The notes under the pieces: generated by a model
Seen by the model: the letters and a program-made list of their open reading frames with translations, nothing else
Databases searched by the model: none
Told to the model about the DNA's origin: nothing
In this document: in pieces, positions 15,420 to 23,007 of the stretch
Layout of the letters: every line of letters begins with the position of its first letter
Position numbering within the stretch: position 1 is the first letter of the stretch
NCBI GenBank assembly: GCA_002429085.1
Contig: DIYR01000073.1
Span: forward strand, 1 to 23,120
DNA: 23,120 nt
Direction: 5' to 3'
DNA from: Flavobacteriales bacterium UBA6049
GTDB lineage: Bacteria; Bacteroidota; Bacteroidia; Flavobacteriales_G; Salibacteraceae
Made by a program: the position numbers and the translations under genes

Positions 15420-17045
15420 ATGAACTACAAACATGTACTTTCAACCCTCGCCCTTGCTTCAATTTCTCAACTTTTAAACGCTCAATGTAGCCCCCCCTCT
15501 TCTAATCGAGAATTATCTATCAATAATGTTCGCACAACCATTCATTCTGGTGGTGACATGTGGTGGGATAAAACTGGGGCCGCTGAATATGAATTTCCAA
15601 AAGGAAGCGGAATGCACTCGTTTTTCGCTGGTAGCATTTGGATTGGAGGTAAAACAGTAAATGATTCTCTGCGCGTTGCTGCTCTTAAGTATGGAGCAAA
15701 CGGAGCAGAATTCTATAATGGTCCGTTAACAGATCAAGGCACTGTAGATCCATCAACTTGTGCAAAATTTGATAATGTTTTTCGAGTTAGAAAAGCCGAA
15801 ATTGACCAATTCTTAGCTGATGGAACAGTTTTCTCCAATCTTCTTAATTGGCCTGCTAAAGGTAATCCACACAACAATATGCCTAATATGATGTTAGCAC
15901 CTTTTGTTGATGTAAATAGCGATGGCATTTATGATCCCGAGGATGGAGATTACCCTGCTATTAAAGGTGACGAAGCTTTTTACACTATTTTCAACGATGT
16001 TGGAGGTCTTCATCATGAGTCTGGTTCTAATCCTATTGGAATAGAAATACATCAAATGACATATGCCTACACTACGAATGACGTCATTAACAATAGCATC
16101 TTCTATGATTACACCATCATCAAAAAAACACCAGGAAACTTAGTAGATACATATTTCGGTCAATTTGTAGATCCGGACTTAGGCAATTCTCAAGATGACT
16201 TTACAGCTTCTAGTTCTTCTAATCAAATTGGAATTGTGCTGAATGGCGATGCATTTGATGAAGCTGGAGGATCCTCTATGGGTTATGGAGGTAATATACC
16301 TGCCTCTGCAGTAAAATTCTTAGCAACTCCAAAAGATGTGAATGGGCAAATGATGCCAATGTCTTCTTTCTCTTCTTTCAACAACCACCAAGGGGCTACA
16401 GGAGATCCTCAAACAGCTTTTGAATATTACAATGTACTTCAGGGAAAATGGAGAGATGGTGAAGACATGGTATTAGGTGGTACTGGTAGAGCAGCATCTA
16501 GCCCTACAGGGGCTCCTGCATACAAGTATATGTTTGATCTGGATGCACCTCAACCTTGGAACGAATGTACTTCTGGAAATACTCCATATGATAGAAGATT
16601 TGTAATGTCTGTGGGAGCTTTTACACTTGAGCCTAATGTTCCTGTTCAAATAAGTTCTGTTTCTTACTCTTTGTATTCAGATGATACAGCTCAAAGTAGT
16701 TTTACGTGTGCCAACCTAGATCAAGTGATTAATGCAGGTTCATTCTTACAACAACACTATGATAATAACCCGTTACCAGATACAACTGTTGTAGGTATTT
16801 ACGATAGAATTCCAAATTCACTGCAAGTAGGCCTATATCCTAACCCTTCGGCAGGAACGTTTTCTATTCATACTGAAGTCAACGAATTATTAGAAGTTGA
16901 AGTATTTGATTTATCTGGAAGAACAATTACTTCTTGGGCAAATATTTCACCAAACCAAGAGTTACATCTTGATAATGCGGGCATTTATATTGTTCGAGTA
17001 AATCAAAACGACAAACAATTTGTTGGGCGTTTAATCATTCACTAG
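15420..17045 (+). CDS. Secreted T9SS cargo protein, second tandem paralogue
   Basis: 541 residues, colinear with the gene just upstream over its whole length. Shared blocks include the signal peptide end SQLLNAQC, GGDMWWD, YEFPKGSG, DSLRVAA, GNPHNNMP, DVNSDGIYDPEDGDYP, VDPDLG, SAVKFL and RRFVMS.GAFTLE/D. The T9SS type A sorting domain is at the end (VGLYPNPSAGTFSI, VEVFDLSGRTITS, DNAGIYIVRVNQND). The similarity shows an old tandem duplication, now clearly diverged in the middle. The function is unknown. The last four bases (CTAG) are shared with the stop codon of the convergent sulP gene. Confidence 0.85.
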   Translation: MNYKHVLSTLALASISQLLNAQCSPPSSNRELSINNVRTTIHSGGDMWWDKTGAAEYEFPKGSGMHSFFAGSIWIGGKTVNDSLRVAALKYGANGAEFYNGPLTDQGTVDPSTCAKFDNVFRVRKAEIDQFLADGTVFSNLLNWPAKGNPHNNMPNMMLAPFVDVNSDGIYDPEDGDYPAIKGDEAFYTIFNDVGGLHHESGSNPIGIEIHQMTYAYTTNDVINNSIFYDYTIIKKTPGNLVDTYFGQFVDPDLGNSQDDFTASSSSNQIGIVLNGDAFDEAGGSSMGYGGNIPASAVKFLATPKDVNGQMMPMSSFSSFNNHQGATGDPQTAFEYYNVLQGKWRDGEDMVLGGTGRAASSPTGAPAYKYMFDLDAPQPWNECTSGNTPYDRRFVMSVGAFTLEPNVPVQISSVSYSLYSDDTAQSSFTCANLDQVINAGSFLQQHYDNNPLPDTTVVGIYDRIPNSLQVGLYPNPSAGTFSIHTEVNELLEVEVFDLSGRTITSWANISPNQELHLDNAGIYIVRVNQNDKQFVGRLIIH

Positions 17046-18655
17046 ACTTCACGATCTACCAAATCGGTTACCACATGGTAACGAGGATCGTCTATTGAAC
17101 TTTCAATATACTTATCAAATCGTTGATCAGCCTTGAGTAGCAACATTTTGCACTCAGGGCTGAGATGCGTTAACTTCACTTCTTTCCCAGCGTTCAAGTA
17201 CTTATCTACAATATTTCTCAAAGCTTCCATTCCAGATTGATCACTTACCCTAGACTCTATAAAGTCTATCTCAACTTGTTGAGGATCAGCTTTTACATCA
17301 AACTTAGAATTAAACGACTGCACAGACCCGAAGAAGAGTGGCCCCCAAATTTCATACACCTTCGTTCCGTTAGACTTGGTACTCTTACGGGCACGAATTT
17401 TAGTAGCATTCTGCCATGCAAATACTAAAGCACTCATAATTACACCAGCTATAACAGCTACTGCCAAATCTTGCCAAACTGTAATAGCAGAAACAGCAAT
17501 TAATACCACGGCATCAGCCAATGGAATTTTATTTAGGATACGGAAACTACTCCAAGCAAATGTTCCAATAACCACCATAAACATTACACCAACCAATGCA
17601 GCAATCGGAATTTGTTCTATGTATTCTGCTCCGAATAAAATGAAAAGTAACAATGCCACACTAGCAGTAAATCCAGATAGCCTGCCTCTACCACCAGAAT
17701 TCACATTGATAATAGATTGACCAATCATGGCGCAACCTCCCATTCCTCCAAATAATCCGTTTAATAAGTTGGCACCACCTTGAGCCACACATTCGCGATT
17801 ACCACTACCACGTGTTTCCGTTAAGTCATCTACCAAATTTAGAGTCATTAGCGATTCAATCAAGCCTACTGCAGCCAACAAGAAAGCAGTAGATAAAATC
17901 AAAGACCAGTGTCCATCCAACGTATCAATCAATCCAAAGATTTGAAACTGGAATTCTGGTAAAGACCCCTTTAAACCTTGTCCACCTCCATCACGAATAA
18001 ACGAACCTACAGTACTTACTTCAATTCCTCCAAAAATGGTGATGGCAGCAACTACAAGAATACCTGTTAAAGCAGCTGGAACTTTAGTAGTTAACTTAGG
18101 AAGTAACCACATAATAGCCATTGTTAATCCTACTAACCCAAGCATGGTATACAACTCCATACCTTGTATCCATTGTTGTTGGCCATCAACAGTGGTCTTA
18201 AACATACCCAATTGGGATAAGAAAATTACGATTGCTAAACCATTCACAAATCCCATCATTACTGGATGTGGAATCAACCGAACAAACTTTCCAAGCTTTA
18301 ATACTCCTGCTAAAACCTGAATTACACCTACAAACAACAGGGTGATGAATAACCATTGCAATCCAAGATTCTGAATTGGCTCAGCCATAGCTACACCTAC
18401 TTCGTTTCCTTTTTGGATTAAGTGAACCATCACTACAGCCATGGCTCCTGTAGCGCCAGAAATCATTCCTGGTCTACCACCAAATAGAGAGGTAACTAGC
18501 CCCATCATAAAAGCTCCGTACAAGCCCACTAATGGATCTATTCCAGCAACAAATGCAAATGCTACTGCCTCTGGCACTAATGCCAAAGCCACCGTTAAAC
18601 CAGATAGAATATCGTCTTTAGGATTGAAGGTGAAATTTCTAAAAATCTGTTTCAT
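17042..18655 (-). CDS. SulP family (SLC26-type) inorganic anion transporter with STAS domain
   Basis: 537 residues, inner membrane. The N-terminal ~420 residues are the transport domain, with conserved SulP features: GLTVALALVPEAVAFAFVAGIDPLVGL split over the first helices, then GLYGAFMMGLVTSLFGGRPG and MISGATGAMAVVM. Further helices carry VGLIESLMTLNLVDDLT and NLLNGLFGGMGGCAMIGQS. Residues about 428-530 are a cytosolic STAS domain (KVYEIWGPLFFGSVQSF, VEIDFIESRVSDQSGMEAL). Such proteins move sulfate, bicarbonate, chloride or other anions by symport or exchange; the substrate is not determinable here, though the short bacterial type with NG.FGGMGGC is often linked to bicarbonate or sulfate. 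It has its own promoter at 18679-18709 and ends convergent with the T9SS gene. Confidence 0.9.
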   Translation of the reverse strand: MKQIFRNFTFNPKDDILSGLTVALALVPEAVAFAFVAGIDPLVGLYGAFMMGLVTSLFGGRPGMISGATGAMAVVMVHLIQKGNEVGVAMAEPIQNLGLQWLFITLLFVGVIQVLAGVLKLGKFVRLIPHPVMMGFVNGLAIVIFLSQLGMFKTTVDGQQQWIQGMELYTMLGLVGLTMAIMWLLPKLTTKVPAALTGILVVAAITIFGGIEVSTVGSFIRDGGGQGLKGSLPEFQFQIFGLIDTLDGHWSLILSTAFLLAAVGLIESLMTLNLVDDLTETRGSGNRECVAQGGANLLNGLFGGMGGCAMIGQSIINVNSGGRGRLSGFTASVALLLFILFGAEYIEQIPIAALVGVMFMVVIGTFAWSSFRILNKIPLADAVVLIAVSAITVWQDLAVAVIAGVIMSALVFAWQNATKIRARKSTKSNGTKVYEIWGPLFFGSVQSFNSKFDVKADPQQVEIDFIESRVSDQSGMEALRNIVDKYLNAGKEVKLTHLSPECKMLLLKADQRFDKYIESSIDDPRYHVVTDLVDREV

Positions 18656-18678
18656 GCCCGTTGATTGATTGAAGGGCG

Positions 18679-18709
18679 CGAAAGTACAATAAGCAACAAG
18701 TTCTCAAAA
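18679..18709 (-). promoter_or_regulatory. Promoter of the SulP gene
   Basis: On the minus strand TTTTG (18709-18705) precedes TACTTTCG (18686-18679) by 18 bases, one base off TAnnTTTG. It lies about 23 bases before the ATG, so the leader is short. It makes separate transcription of sulP from the small upstream gene likely. Confidence 0.55.
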
Positions 18710-18754
18710 CCCGATTGGATTATGATTATCAGTGCTTTTGTTAAATAATGATAG

Positions 18755-18904
18755 CTAGAACTTTGGGCAGCTTTTACATGGTAATTTTCCCTTTTTCTTG
18801 AAACGCTTGCAACACTTCTTTTTGCTCTCTACATCACAAAAAGCTACACAAAGTTCATCAAGAGGCGAGTTCTTTTCAGGAAAGTGAACCAATACTGGAA
18901 CCAT
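18755..18904 (-). CDS. Cysteine-rich small protein (49 residues)
   Basis: Starting at ATG 18904 and ending at TAG 18757-18755, this frame encodes 49 residues. The first half is MVPVLVHFPEKNSPLDELCV. The second half is strongly basic and cysteine-rich: CKRFKKKGKLPCKSCPKF. There are six cysteines, at positions 19, 23, 31, 32, 43 and 46 (CxxxC, CC, CxxC), which could bind a metal such as zinc, iron or copper. I recall short Bacteroidota proteins ending in CC..YKKG..CK.CP of unknown role. Support for its reality: a TACTTTTG promoter element 22 bases upstream, a palindrome between that and the ATG, and a non-random composition. No signal peptide, so cytosolic. Function unknown. Confidence 0.65.
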   Translation of the reverse strand: MVPVLVHFPEKNSPLDELCVAFCDVESKKKCCKRFKKKGKLPCKSCPKF

Positions 18905-18908
18905 TCTA

Positions 18909-18933
18909 TTTAGATTTAGTCTAAACAAAAGTA
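18909..18933 (-). promoter_or_regulatory. Promoter -7 element with adjoining 17-base palindrome, possible metal-responsive operator
   Basis: On the minus strand TACTTTTG (18933-18926) fits the TAnnTTTG consensus exactly. It is followed at once by the palindrome TTTAGA-N5-TCTAAA (18909-18925), which ends five bases before the ATG of the cysteine-rich gene. Transcription should start inside the palindrome, so a bound repressor would block it. The TTTAGnnTnAnnCTAAA look is reminiscent of DtxR/IdeR-class iron or manganese repressor sites, but the regulator is a guess. Another TTTAGA half site lies at 18965-18970. Confidence 0.5.
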
Positions 18934-19000
18934 AGTATTCATCCGAATTATTCTATACCTTGAATTTAGATTGTTAACAATTCCGCTACTTTCGTTTTCA

Positions 19001-21265
19001 ATGGGTACCATAGATCTGATACAAACCGCCACGCAGTACGTAAACAGTACACAGCAACACATTTTTTTAACTGGAAAAGCTGGAACAGGTAAAACCACTT
19101 TTTTACGGAATCTAGCCGCCAACACACATAAACGTTATGCCATTGTGGCTCCCACCGGTATTGCCGCGCTGAACGCTGGAGGTGTTACTATCCATTCTCA
19201 ATTCTTGCTCCCATTAGGTACTTTCCTCCCAATTGATCAACAGCCTGATCAATTAACAAAAACTGTTCATCCTTTCTTCACTAGAAAATCGCTGTCGTAT
19301 AGACATCCTATGAGTTCTGAAAAGAAGAAAGTAGCGCGAGAAATTGATCTTCTCATTATTGATGAAGTCAGCATGTTACGTGCCGATGTATTAGATGCTA
19401 TTGATTACCGATTACGATCTGCCAGAAGTAACTTTCAACAACCATTCGGGGGGGTACAACTACTGTTTATTGGAGACTTGTTTCAACTACCTCCAGTAGT
19501 GAAAGATCAAGAGAAATACCTATTAAACCATTACTATACAAGTGCTTTCTTTTTCAATGCACTTGTACTGCAACAAGTGCAGCTGGTCCATATTGAGCTT
19601 CAAAAAATATTCAGGCAAAAAGATGATGTGTTCGTTCAATTGTTGAATCATGTTAGAACAAATCAAATCACCTCATCTGATGTTCAAGAATTGAATAAAC
19701 ATTACCAACAAAAGCCAGACGTAGGTCAAGCAATAACTCTTACCACACACAACCGACAAGCTGATGAAATCAATCAAAAAGCTTTAGACGAATTATCAAG
19801 TGATTACTTCCACTATGAAGCTTCGGTAAGCGATGAGTTCCCAGAGAGTATGTATCCTGTGGATTTGGATTTATCGTTAAAAGTTGGGGCGAGAATCATG
19901 TTCACTAAAAACGACACAAAAACCAATCGTTACTACAATGGTAAAATGGCTACGGTTCTCAAGTTAACTAAGTCTTCAATCACCGTTGCTATTGATGAGG
20001 ATAGTGAACCTTATGACCTTGAACGGTTTACGTGGGAAAACAAGAAATACGAAGTTTCAAAAGACAGTAAAGAATTAGAAGAAGAAGTAATTGGAAGCTT
20101 CAGACAATACCCTATCAAACTAGCTTGGGCTATAACCATTCATAAGAGTCAAGGATTAACGTTTGATAAAGCATGCATTGATGTAGCAAGAGCTTTTGCA
20201 GCCGGTCAAGTTTACGTTGCACTTTCCAGATTACGTTCTTTAGATGGTCTGATTTTAAAACAACCTATTGATGGCTCTTCCATTTCAAACGATACACAGG
20301 TAGTAGACTTTAGTGCTACCACCCATAGTGCTGCTCAACTAATGACGGCTCTACCCGATTTTCAAGCGAGCTATTTAGAATCTCTTATCCGCCAGACCTT
20401 TCAATTAGAACACATCATTCAACAAGCTAGTTACTTACTAAACAAATATGCATTTGGCCAATTTGAATCAGATGAAATTCAACGTGCTCTACCTGAATTA
20501 CGGCAACTATGTCAACGAGAGCGCAAAAATATGGTCACCTTCCAAGCTCAATTAGTAAGGCTACTTCAAGAAAGAGATGCTCAATTTCAAATACGGTTAA
20601 AAAAAGGAAGCGGGTATTATGCTCGTTTACTATGGGAATCTACAAAAAGCATTACCAGAATGCGCTTGGAATTAGCAGAATACAGCAAAACCAAAGCAAT
20701 GGTTACTGCACTTGAAGAGTTAGAGCAGCAACTCCTCAATACTTATCATGATTTAGAGAAAGTAGTACCATTAGCAGAAGCCATTGTTTCTGAAAAGCCA
20801 GTCCCAGAAAACATAAATAGCAAGGCACTGTTAGCAAAACGTCACAAAGAATTAGTTGGTGAGTTAAAGTTGCACGTAGCGGCTGCCAGTAAAAAATCTA
20901 GCTTAAAAACTGGACGGAAGAAGCAGGTTAAAACGGGTGCTGATGCTGTTGCTAGCGAAACCTATCAGAAAACACTTTCCATGGTAAAAGATGGATTAAA
21001 ACCCGAAGAAATTGCCGATGAACGCGGAATGGCAGAAAGCACTATTTACGGTCACTTATCTAAACTGATTGGCGCAGGCGAGCTAGATATAGCCAAGTTG
21101 ATGTCTCCTGATCAATTAGATAGTATTTTACATGCTATGGACGAAATCTCGTTCAAGTCATTATCTGAATTAAAAGCAGCATTAGATGATCAATACAGCT
21201 ACAACGAATTACGCTTGGTGTTAGCACACCGAGCGAAAAAAATGAAGGAAGAAAAAGATGACTAA
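19001..21265 (+). CDS. Pif1-like superfamily 1 DNA helicase with C-terminal helix-turn-helix domain
   Basis: 754 residues from the ATG at 19001; a TTG thirty bases earlier is in frame but lies in the promoter region (TACTTTCG at 18987-18994). Helicase motifs are intact: Walker A GKAGTGKT (25-32), motif Ia APTGIAALNAGG, Walker B LLIIDEVSML (Asp121, Glu122), motif III FIGDLFQLPPV (157-167), motif IV region LTTHNRQADEIN, motif V AWAITIHKSQGLTFD and motif VI VYVALSRLRSLDGL. The first ~460 residues are the ATPase core. The rest is helical, with an HTH_40-like domain near residues 655-700 (VKDGLKPEEIADERGMAEST, IYGHLSKLIGAGEL) that may guide DNA binding. It is a 5'-3' unwinding enzyme probably acting in genome stability. 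It overlaps the next gene by eight bases. Confidence 0.9.
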   Translation: MGTIDLIQTATQYVNSTQQHIFLTGKAGTGKTTFLRNLAANTHKRYAIVAPTGIAALNAGGVTIHSQFLLPLGTFLPIDQQPDQLTKTVHPFFTRKSLSYRHPMSSEKKKVAREIDLLIIDEVSMLRADVLDAIDYRLRSARSNFQQPFGGVQLLFIGDLFQLPPVVKDQEKYLLNHYYTSAFFFNALVLQQVQLVHIELQKIFRQKDDVFVQLLNHVRTNQITSSDVQELNKHYQQKPDVGQAITLTTHNRQADEINQKALDELSSDYFHYEASVSDEFPESMYPVDLDLSLKVGARIMFTKNDTKTNRYYNGKMATVLKLTKSSITVAIDEDSEPYDLERFTWENKKYEVSKDSKELEEEVIGSFRQYPIKLAWAITIHKSQGLTFDKACIDVARAFAAGQVYVALSRLRSLDGLILKQPIDGSSISNDTQVVDFSATTHSAAQLMTALPDFQASYLESLIRQTFQLEHIIQQASYLLNKYAFGQFESDEIQRALPELRQLCQRERKNMVTFQAQLVRLLQERDAQFQIRLKKGSGYYARLLWESTKSITRMRLELAEYSKTKAMVTALEELEQQLLNTYHDLEKVVPLAEAIVSEKPVPENINSKALLAKRHKELVGELKLHVAAASKKSSLKTGRKKQVKTGADAVASETYQKTLSMVKDGLKPEEIADERGMAESTIYGHLSKLIGAGELDIAKLMSPDQLDSILHAMDEISFKSLSELKAALDDQYSYNELRLVLAHRAKKMKEEKDD

Positions 21266-21626
21266 CACCGAAGGAAAAATGAAACTCATTGACGAGTATG
21301 CAAAACAAAAAGTGGATGGGAGGGGATTATCCGAGATCAGGAAGGAACTCTTAGACAATGGTATATCTGTAGATGAAGTGAGAGGGTTAATGATTGCCAT
21401 AGACAGAAACGTGCATTCGATTGAACGACAACGTGATGCTGCCCGAAAATCAAAAGAGTTCTTTTGGTATGGGGTAGTCGCTATTTCAGTATCTGTAATT
21501 GTTGGAATTGCCTCTCTACTAGGATTTTTCGGAGACAATTATTACTTCGTGTACTTCATGGTTCCAGGACTTATTGGTGGTGGAGCAAGTATGGCAGGAG
21601 GAAGTTATTTTAAGAGGAATTATTAA
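21258..21626 (+). CDS. Small membrane protein downstream of the helicase
   Basis: 122 residues. The N-terminal 65 residues are soluble and helical (LIDEYAKQKVDGRGLSEIRK, then ELLDNGISVDEVRGLMIAID), with a repeat-free pattern suggesting a coiled or helix-turn-helix-like bundle. Two membrane segments follow: YGVVAISVSVIVGIASLLGFF and YYFVYFMVPGLIGGGASMAGG, with a basic end (SYFKRNY). I do not recognise the family. It overlaps the 3' end of the helicase gene by eight bases, so translation is probably coupled, but a functional link to the helicase is only suggested by that. Confidence 0.7.
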   Translation: MTNTEGKMKLIDEYAKQKVDGRGLSEIRKELLDNGISVDEVRGLMIAIDRNVHSIERQRDAARKSKEFFWYGVVAISVSVIVGIASLLGFFGDNYYFVYFMVPGLIGGGASMAGGSYFKRNY

Positions 21627-21640
21627 TTATACCTGAACAT

Positions 21641-21680
21641 AAAAAAGGGAGAAAGAAACACCATTCAATCTCCTCTTTTA
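21641..21680. terminator. Bidirectional terminator between convergent genes
   Basis: AAAAAAGGGAGA (21641-21652) and TCTCCTCTTTTA (21669-21680) form a stem with one wobble and a single-base bulge, giving a T-run on each strand. It separates the plus-strand membrane protein gene from the minus-strand secreted protease-like gene. Confidence 0.55.
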
Positions 21681-21695
21681 TCACCTTCTCGTTTC

Positions 21696-22841
21696 TTATA
21701 GCTTCACCATTTTAGTGATTAATCGCGAATCTGAACCTTCAATTCTAACTAGGTAAATACCCTTTGGTAATGTTCCTACATCAATAGATCCATTCGCATT
21801 GAGCATAATTCTTTTAATGCTTTGCCCGCTAACTGAAAGAATCTCTACCTGAGCAGTTTCCTCTATTCCTGAAATTCTAATCACATCTTTTGTAGGGTTT
21901 GGATAAACTAAAAACGGTGTTCTGTTCAGTTCTTCTGAACCTACCGAATTAATAGTAAAGCAACTAGATGTATCGGAGCACGCATTTTCAGTAACAATCA
22001 CTGCATATCTACCATTTTGACTTGCAGTAAATGTACGTCCTGTTTCACCAGAAATTGGAGAGTTATTGGCACAATCAATCCATTGATAAGATGCCCCTTG
22101 TAAGTTTGCTTCAAGCACATTTCCATTTTGAGACACCGAGTAAACTGGTGTACTTGAATATGTACAAGTTCTGATACCATATTGCTCCAGCTCAGCTTCG
22201 GTCATATTATGAATTCCACTTGCTGGTGCAGCATTAATAGTGAAGTAATAAAACGCCTCTGCTTCCTCTTGAGTGAACCCCATATTCACATAATAATTGA
22301 TGTAAGGCAAGTGATTTGCATGCCCAACAGGAAAATCAGTTGCATCATTTGTTCCATCACTCCAAGAATGAACACCAACTTCTGCTCTAACATCAGCCAC
22401 TCTTACTACACCTCCAACAAACATATCTACACCTCCAGAGGCAATAAACGCATCTTGATTATAAGCATCTACAGCAGGTATATAGTGTTTATACCCTCTG
22501 TTTCTAAGTGCTTGAGAAGCCACCAAATTAGCATCATCATCATCACTACCAGGAACTTGCATAAAAACTAACGTGGTAACATTTGGATAGTTCGAAATAA
22601 ACGTGTTCACCACGGTAGGAGTGTTCGAATTAATAAATCCGTGCAACACCGCAAATGTAGAATTGGAGTTAGGCACTTCAAAAGCCAACGGCTGATTCTC
22701 ATTTAGAGTTAATGATTGTAAATATGCCTTTAAACCAGTTGTATCTACTACACAATCACAACTCTCAGATGTTTGCGCAACACCCAAATTCACACTTAAT
22801 AAAACGCTAAAAACAATGATTGAAATTTTCCTAATTATCAT
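21696..22841 (-). CDS. Secreted ClpP/crotonase-like protein with Ig-like and T9SS type A sorting domains
   Basis: 381 residues. The signal peptide is residues 1-22 (FSVLLSVNLGVAQ). Residues about 60-225 look like a ClpP/crotonase-fold domain of the COG3904 type: LVFMQVPGSDDDDANLVASQ, ALRNRGYKHYIPAVDAYNQD, AFIASGGVDMFVGGVVRVAD, VRAEVGVHSWSDG, ATDFP, YYVNMGFTQEEAEAFYYFTI and HNMTEAELEQYGI. Ser135 in ASGG is the candidate nucleophile and His158 in GVHSW sits at about the ClpP Ser-His spacing. Residues about 232-300 are a cysteine-containing Ig-like domain (YQWIDCANN, TFTASQNGRYAVIVTENAC). Residues 310-381 are a T9SS type A domain (LVYPNPTKDVIRI, LPKGIYLVRIEG). The enzyme should work outside the cell; peptidase activity is inferred from fold similarity only. 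Confidence 0.75.
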   Translation of the reverse strand: MIIRKISIIVFSVLLSVNLGVAQTSESCDCVVDTTGLKAYLQSLTLNENQPLAFEVPNSNSTFAVLHGFINSNTPTVVNTFISNYPNVTTLVFMQVPGSDDDDANLVASQALRNRGYKHYIPAVDAYNQDAFIASGGVDMFVGGVVRVADVRAEVGVHSWSDGTNDATDFPVGHANHLPYINYYVNMGFTQEEAEAFYYFTINAAPASGIHNMTEAELEQYGIRTCTYSSTPVYSVSQNGNVLEANLQGASYQWIDCANNSPISGETGRTFTASQNGRYAVIVTENACSDTSSCFTINSVGSEELNRTPFLVYPNPTKDVIRISGIEETAQVEILSVSGQSIKRIMLNANGSIDVGTLPKGIYLVRIEGSDSRLITKMVKL

Positions 22842-22877
22842 AGCTACTGTATTTAATTACATTTGATAATTAGGGCA

Positions 22878-22942
22878 GTAGTTAAAACTACAAGAAGCTC
22901 ATTCAAATTCCCAATTTCTTCCCTAATGTTAGAATTTGAATG
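22878..22942 (-). repeat. Two inverted repeats in the leader of the secreted protease-like gene
   Basis: CATTCAAATTC (22900-22910) and GAATTTGAATG (22932-22942) are a perfect 11-base inverted repeat with a 21-base spacer. GTAGTTAAAACTAC (22878-22891) is a separate perfect 14-base palindrome. Both lie between the likely promoter (22970-22977) and the start codon at 22841, so they would be in the 5' untranslated RNA. There is no T-run after either, which argues against simple termination. Confidence 0.5.
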
Positions 22943-22969
22943 CCAGTATGGAATATGCTTCCTCTACAA

Positions 22970-22977
22970 CAAAAGTA
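22970..22977 (-). promoter_or_regulatory. Promoter -7 element of the secreted protease-like gene
   Basis: The minus strand reads TACTTTTG, an exact match to TAnnTTTG, about 130 bases before the start codon. No clear TTG stands at the -33 distance, so this is a partial promoter match. Confidence 0.4.
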
Positions 22978-23007
22978 GTTCTTTTGAACAAATATGTTGA
23001 TCGTCTA

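Noticed and set aside
17376..18668. Several plus-strand open frames opposite the SulP gene
   Set aside because: They are complements of a membrane protein gene (rich in T, P, N and A residues), with no promoter or homology.
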